From DASULK01 sp036381835 (GTDB taxonomy: Bacteria; Actinomycetota; Actinomycetes; Mycobacteriales; Micromonosporaceae): DNA of 25,904 nt. The notes under the pieces were generated by a model. The model saw only the letters and a program-made list of their open reading frames with translations, ran no database searches and was not told where the DNA came from. How positions within the stretch are numbered: position 1 is the stretch's first letter; each line of letters begins with the position of its first letter. Below are positions 23,845 through 25,904 of this stretch, one piece after another. The translations under genes and the position numbers were made by a program. The stretch covers positions 1-25,904 of the forward strand of contig DASVCA010000175.1 of assembly GCA_036381835.1 (NCBI GenBank), given 5' to 3'.

Positions 23845-24645
23845 ATGCGCGCCGGAAAGTACGACCTGCTCGGCGTGCTGGTGGACGCCCTCGACTACGA
23901 CGCCGCCGTGGAGCGGGTGCTCGCGGCCGCCCGGAAACGGCAGCCGTTCGCGCTGACCGCGCTCGCCGTGCACGGGGTGCTCACCGGGGTGCACGACCCG
24001 GTGCACCGTGCGCGGCTGAACGCACTCGATGTGGTGACCCCCGACGGCCAGCCGGTGCGGTGGGGACTGAACCTGCTGCACGGGACCGGCCTGCGCGACT
24101 GGGTCAGCGGACCGGAGTTGGTCCTGCGGGTACTGCACCGGATGGCCGACGAGGGTCTGCCGGTCTACCTGTACGGGTCCACGGCGGAGGTCCTCGACCG
24201 ACTCTGCGGGTCGCTGCGGCGGCGCTTCCCGGGGCTGCGGATCGTCGGCGCCGAGCCGTCCCGGTTCCGTATCGCCCGCCCGGGCGAAGAGGTCGAGATC
24301 GCCGATCGGATCAACCGCTCCGGCGCGCGTCTGGTGCTGGTCGGGCTGGGTTGCCCGCGTCAGGAGAGGTTCGTCTTCGCCATGCGGCCGCTGGTGCACG
24401 CGCCGCTGCTCGCGGTCGGCGCCGCCTTCGACTTCCACGCCGGCCGACTGCGCCCCGCGCCGAGGTGGATGCAGCGGGCCGGTCTCGCCTGGTTCAGCCG
24501 GCTGATGCAGGAGCCGAGACGGTTGTGGCGCCGGTACCTGATCGGCAACACCGAGTTCGTGTTCCTGCTGGCCGCGCGCAAGGCCCGGTTCTGGCGGCCG
24601 GCGGCGGCCCCGCCGGTGCCGGCCCGCGGCCAGATCCCGGTCTGA
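23845..24645 (+). CDS. WecG/TagA/CpsF-family glycosyltransferase (GT26)
   Basis: This 266-residue peripheral membrane glycosyltransferase typically adds the second sugar (ManNAc or similar) to an undecaprenyl-linked GlcNAc in teichoic acid, enterobacterial common antigen or exopolysaccharide synthesis. Family features are LGVLVDALDYDAAV at the start, VVTPDGQPV (catalytic-region Asp), the VYLYGSTAEVL segment, GLGCPRQERFV, and GAAFDFHAGRLRPAPRWMQRAGLAWFSRL. The C-terminal helices that anchor to the membrane end in a basic and Pro-rich tail. The ATG at 23845 has AGGAGG 4 nt upstream; an upstream GTG at 23788 is in frame but without a ribosome site. It is followed 129 bp later by an asparagine synthetase gene, suggesting the start of a surface-polysaccharide locus that continues out of the window. 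Confidence 0.92.
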   Translation: MRAGKYDLLGVLVDALDYDAAVERVLAAARKRQPFALTALAVHGVLTGVHDPVHRARLNALDVVTPDGQPVRWGLNLLHGTGLRDWVSGPELVLRVLHRMADEGLPVYLYGSTAEVLDRLCGSLRRRFPGLRIVGAEPSRFRIARPGEEVEIADRINRSGARLVLVGLGCPRQERFVFAMRPLVHAPLLAVGAAFDFHAGRLRPAPRWMQRAGLAWFSRLMQEPRRLWRRYLIGNTEFVFLLAARKARFWRPAAAPPVPARGQIPV

Positions 24646-24774
24646 ACCGCTGCCCGAACTCCGAGCCGATCGCGGCGAGTACGAGTCGGGGAAAGCTACC
24701 ACATGTCAGGATAAAGGCGACGACACACAGTGATCGGACGACGACACCAGGTATAGACGATCAAGCGAGGGTGC

Positions 24775-25904
24775 ATGTGCGGTATCGCGGGCATGGCATA
24801 CGGCGACACCGCCGCAGGGCCGAACCGGGACCGACTGGTCGCCATGTGCCGCACCCTCATCCACCGCGGCCCCGACGACGAGGGCGTCTACCTGGACACC
24901 CACGCCGGGCTGGCGGTGCGCCGACTCGCGGTCATGGACGTCGCCGACGGCCGACAGCCGGTACGCGATGAGCGCGAGACGATCCACGTGGTCTTCAACG
25001 GCGAGATCTACAACCACGGGGAACTCCGCCGTCAACTCGCCCGACGCGGCCACCGGTTCCGCTCCGGCACCGACTCGGAGGTCATCCCCCACCTGTACGA
25101 GGAGTTCGGCACCGACTTCCCGAACCGGCTCGAAGGCATGTTCGCCGTCGCGTTGTGGGACGCTGCCGAACGACGGCTGGTGCTCTGCCGGGACCGGGTC
25201 GGCGTGAAGCCGCTCTACTACGCGACCACGCAACACGGGATCGTGTTCGGCTCGGAGATCAAGGCCATCCTCGCGGCGGGCGTGGGCACAACGGTCGATC
25301 TGCAGGCGCTCAGCGACTACCTCTCGCTGATGTACGTACCGGGGCCCCGCAGCATCTACCAGGAGATCCGCAAGCTCCCCCCGGCGACCACCCTCGTCTG
25401 GCAGCCCAACGGCTACAAGATCAGACGCTACTGGGATCTGCGGGAGACCACCGGGCGGCGCGACATCTCGCCCGGCGACGCCGAACGGGAACTGCGCGAA
25501 CTGCTGATCTCGAGCGTGGACCAGCAGATGCGCGCGGACGTGCCGCTCGGGTTCTTCATGAGCGGCGGGCTCGACTCCAGCTCGGTCGTCGCCGCTGCCC
25601 GACGGCTGCGGCCGGACGAGACGCTGCGCACCTTCACCGTCGGCTTCACCGACCGCTCCTACGACGAGCGGCGCGAATCCGCCCTGCTCGCCCGCCACCT
25701 CGGCACCCGACACACCGATCTGGTGGTGGAGCCGCAGGCCGAGGACGTGGTCGACCGGATCGCACCGATCTTCGACGAGCCGTTCGCCGACCCGTCCGTC
25801 ATCCCCACCTACTACCTGTGCGAGCTCGCCCGCCGGCACGTCACCGTCGCGTTGAGCGGTGACGGGGGCGACGAGTTGTTCGCCGGCTACCACTCGTACA
25901 AGGC
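24775..25904 (+). CDS. asnB: Asparagine synthetase (glutamine-hydrolysing), partial at window end
   Basis: AsnB uses glutamine-derived ammonia and ATP to amidate a carboxylate, classically aspartate. The visible 376 residues contain the N-terminal Ntn amidotransferase with catalytic Cys2 (MCGIAG), HRGPDDEG, VFNGEIYNH and SGTDSE, then the synthetase domain with the pyrophosphate loop SGGLDSS (residues 264-270) and SGDGGDELFAGY at the edge. The ATG at 24775 is fixed by Cys2; GAGG lies about 6 nt upstream. The reading frame runs off the end. Family length is about 600-650 residues, so roughly 40% is missing. Beside a CpsF-like transferase, it may amidate a uronic acid of a polysaccharide rather than make free asparagine. 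The 129-bp gap before it shows no clear terminator. Confidence 0.93.
   Translation, partial: MCGIAGMAYGDTAAGPNRDRLVAMCRTLIHRGPDDEGVYLDTHAGLAVRRLAVMDVADGRQPVRDERETIHVVFNGEIYNHGELRRQLARRGHRFRSGTDSEVIPHLYEEFGTDFPNRLEGMFAVALWDAAERRLVLCRDRVGVKPLYYATTQHGIVFGSEIKAILAAGVGTTVDLQALSDYLSLMYVPGPRSIYQEIRKLPPATTLVWQPNGYKIRRYWDLRETTGRRDISPGDAERELRELLISSVDQQMRADVPLGFFMSGGLDSSSVVAAARRLRPDETLRTFTVGFTDRSYDERRESALLARHLGTRHTDLVVEPQAEDVVDRIAPIFDEPFADPSVIPTYYLCELARRHVTVALSGDGGDELFAGYHSYK

Overview
The window is chromosomal DNA of a high-GC Gram-positive bacterium (Actinomycetota). The evidence is strongly GC-biased codon third positions, frequent GTG starts, a GSI-type glnA next to the adenylyltransferase gene glnE, a GlnR box, DUF4191 and RDD neighbours, and an MptA/MptB-like mannosyltransferase. 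The protein sequences look most like Micromonosporales to me, but genus cannot be settled by eye. I see no phage, insertion sequence, CRISPR array, tRNA or rRNA.

Layout. (1) 1-3350: an ABC drug/polyketide-type exporter (permease plus ATPase, minus strand) diverges from a MarR/GbsR-type regulator, with a perfect 16-bp palindrome over the exporter promoter. (2) 3355-7491: a TIGR01777-type SDR epimerase, a secreted PHB-depolymerase-family esterase with a CRP-like site before its start, and a large polytopic GT-C-like membrane protein. (3) 7505-12723: lipoate genes lipB and lipA, split by a minus-strand pair (lipoprotein and an archaeal-type aspartyl-tRNA synthetase), then DUF4191 and RDD membrane proteins. 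(4) 12724-21241: nitrogen block with a GlnR box, glnA, an MptA/B-like mannosyltransferase, a membrane protein, glnE and a class-I glutamine amidotransferase. (5) 21396-23680: an unrecognised 602-residue multidomain protein whose 3' end overlaps a Nudix hydrolase. (6) 23845-25904: a WecG/TagA/CpsF glycosyltransferase and a truncated asparagine synthetase, probably the edge of a polysaccharide locus.

The best discovery in the window is the roughly 270-nt leader of the aspartyl-tRNA synthetase. It reads as a complete translational T-box riboswitch: Stem I landmarks, a GAC (Asp) specifier, a UGGC acceptor-binding bulge matching a G discriminator, and mutually exclusive pairings that hide or free a strong Shine-Dalgarno. 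A second pattern is that seven genes carry a TANNNT -10 motif exactly 6 or 7 nt before their start codon and lack a convincing Shine-Dalgarno, which predicts leaderless mRNAs. In two cases the motif overlaps the TAG stop of the preceding gene.

Functional links: LipB and LipA form the lipoate synthesis pathway. GlnE should adenylylate the GlnA product at Tyr402. GlnR should activate glnA. The gene order epimerase, lipB, lipA, DUF4191, RDD, glnA, glnE matches the Mycobacterium tuberculosis Rv2216-Rv2221c order as I remember it, with several lineage-specific insertions here.
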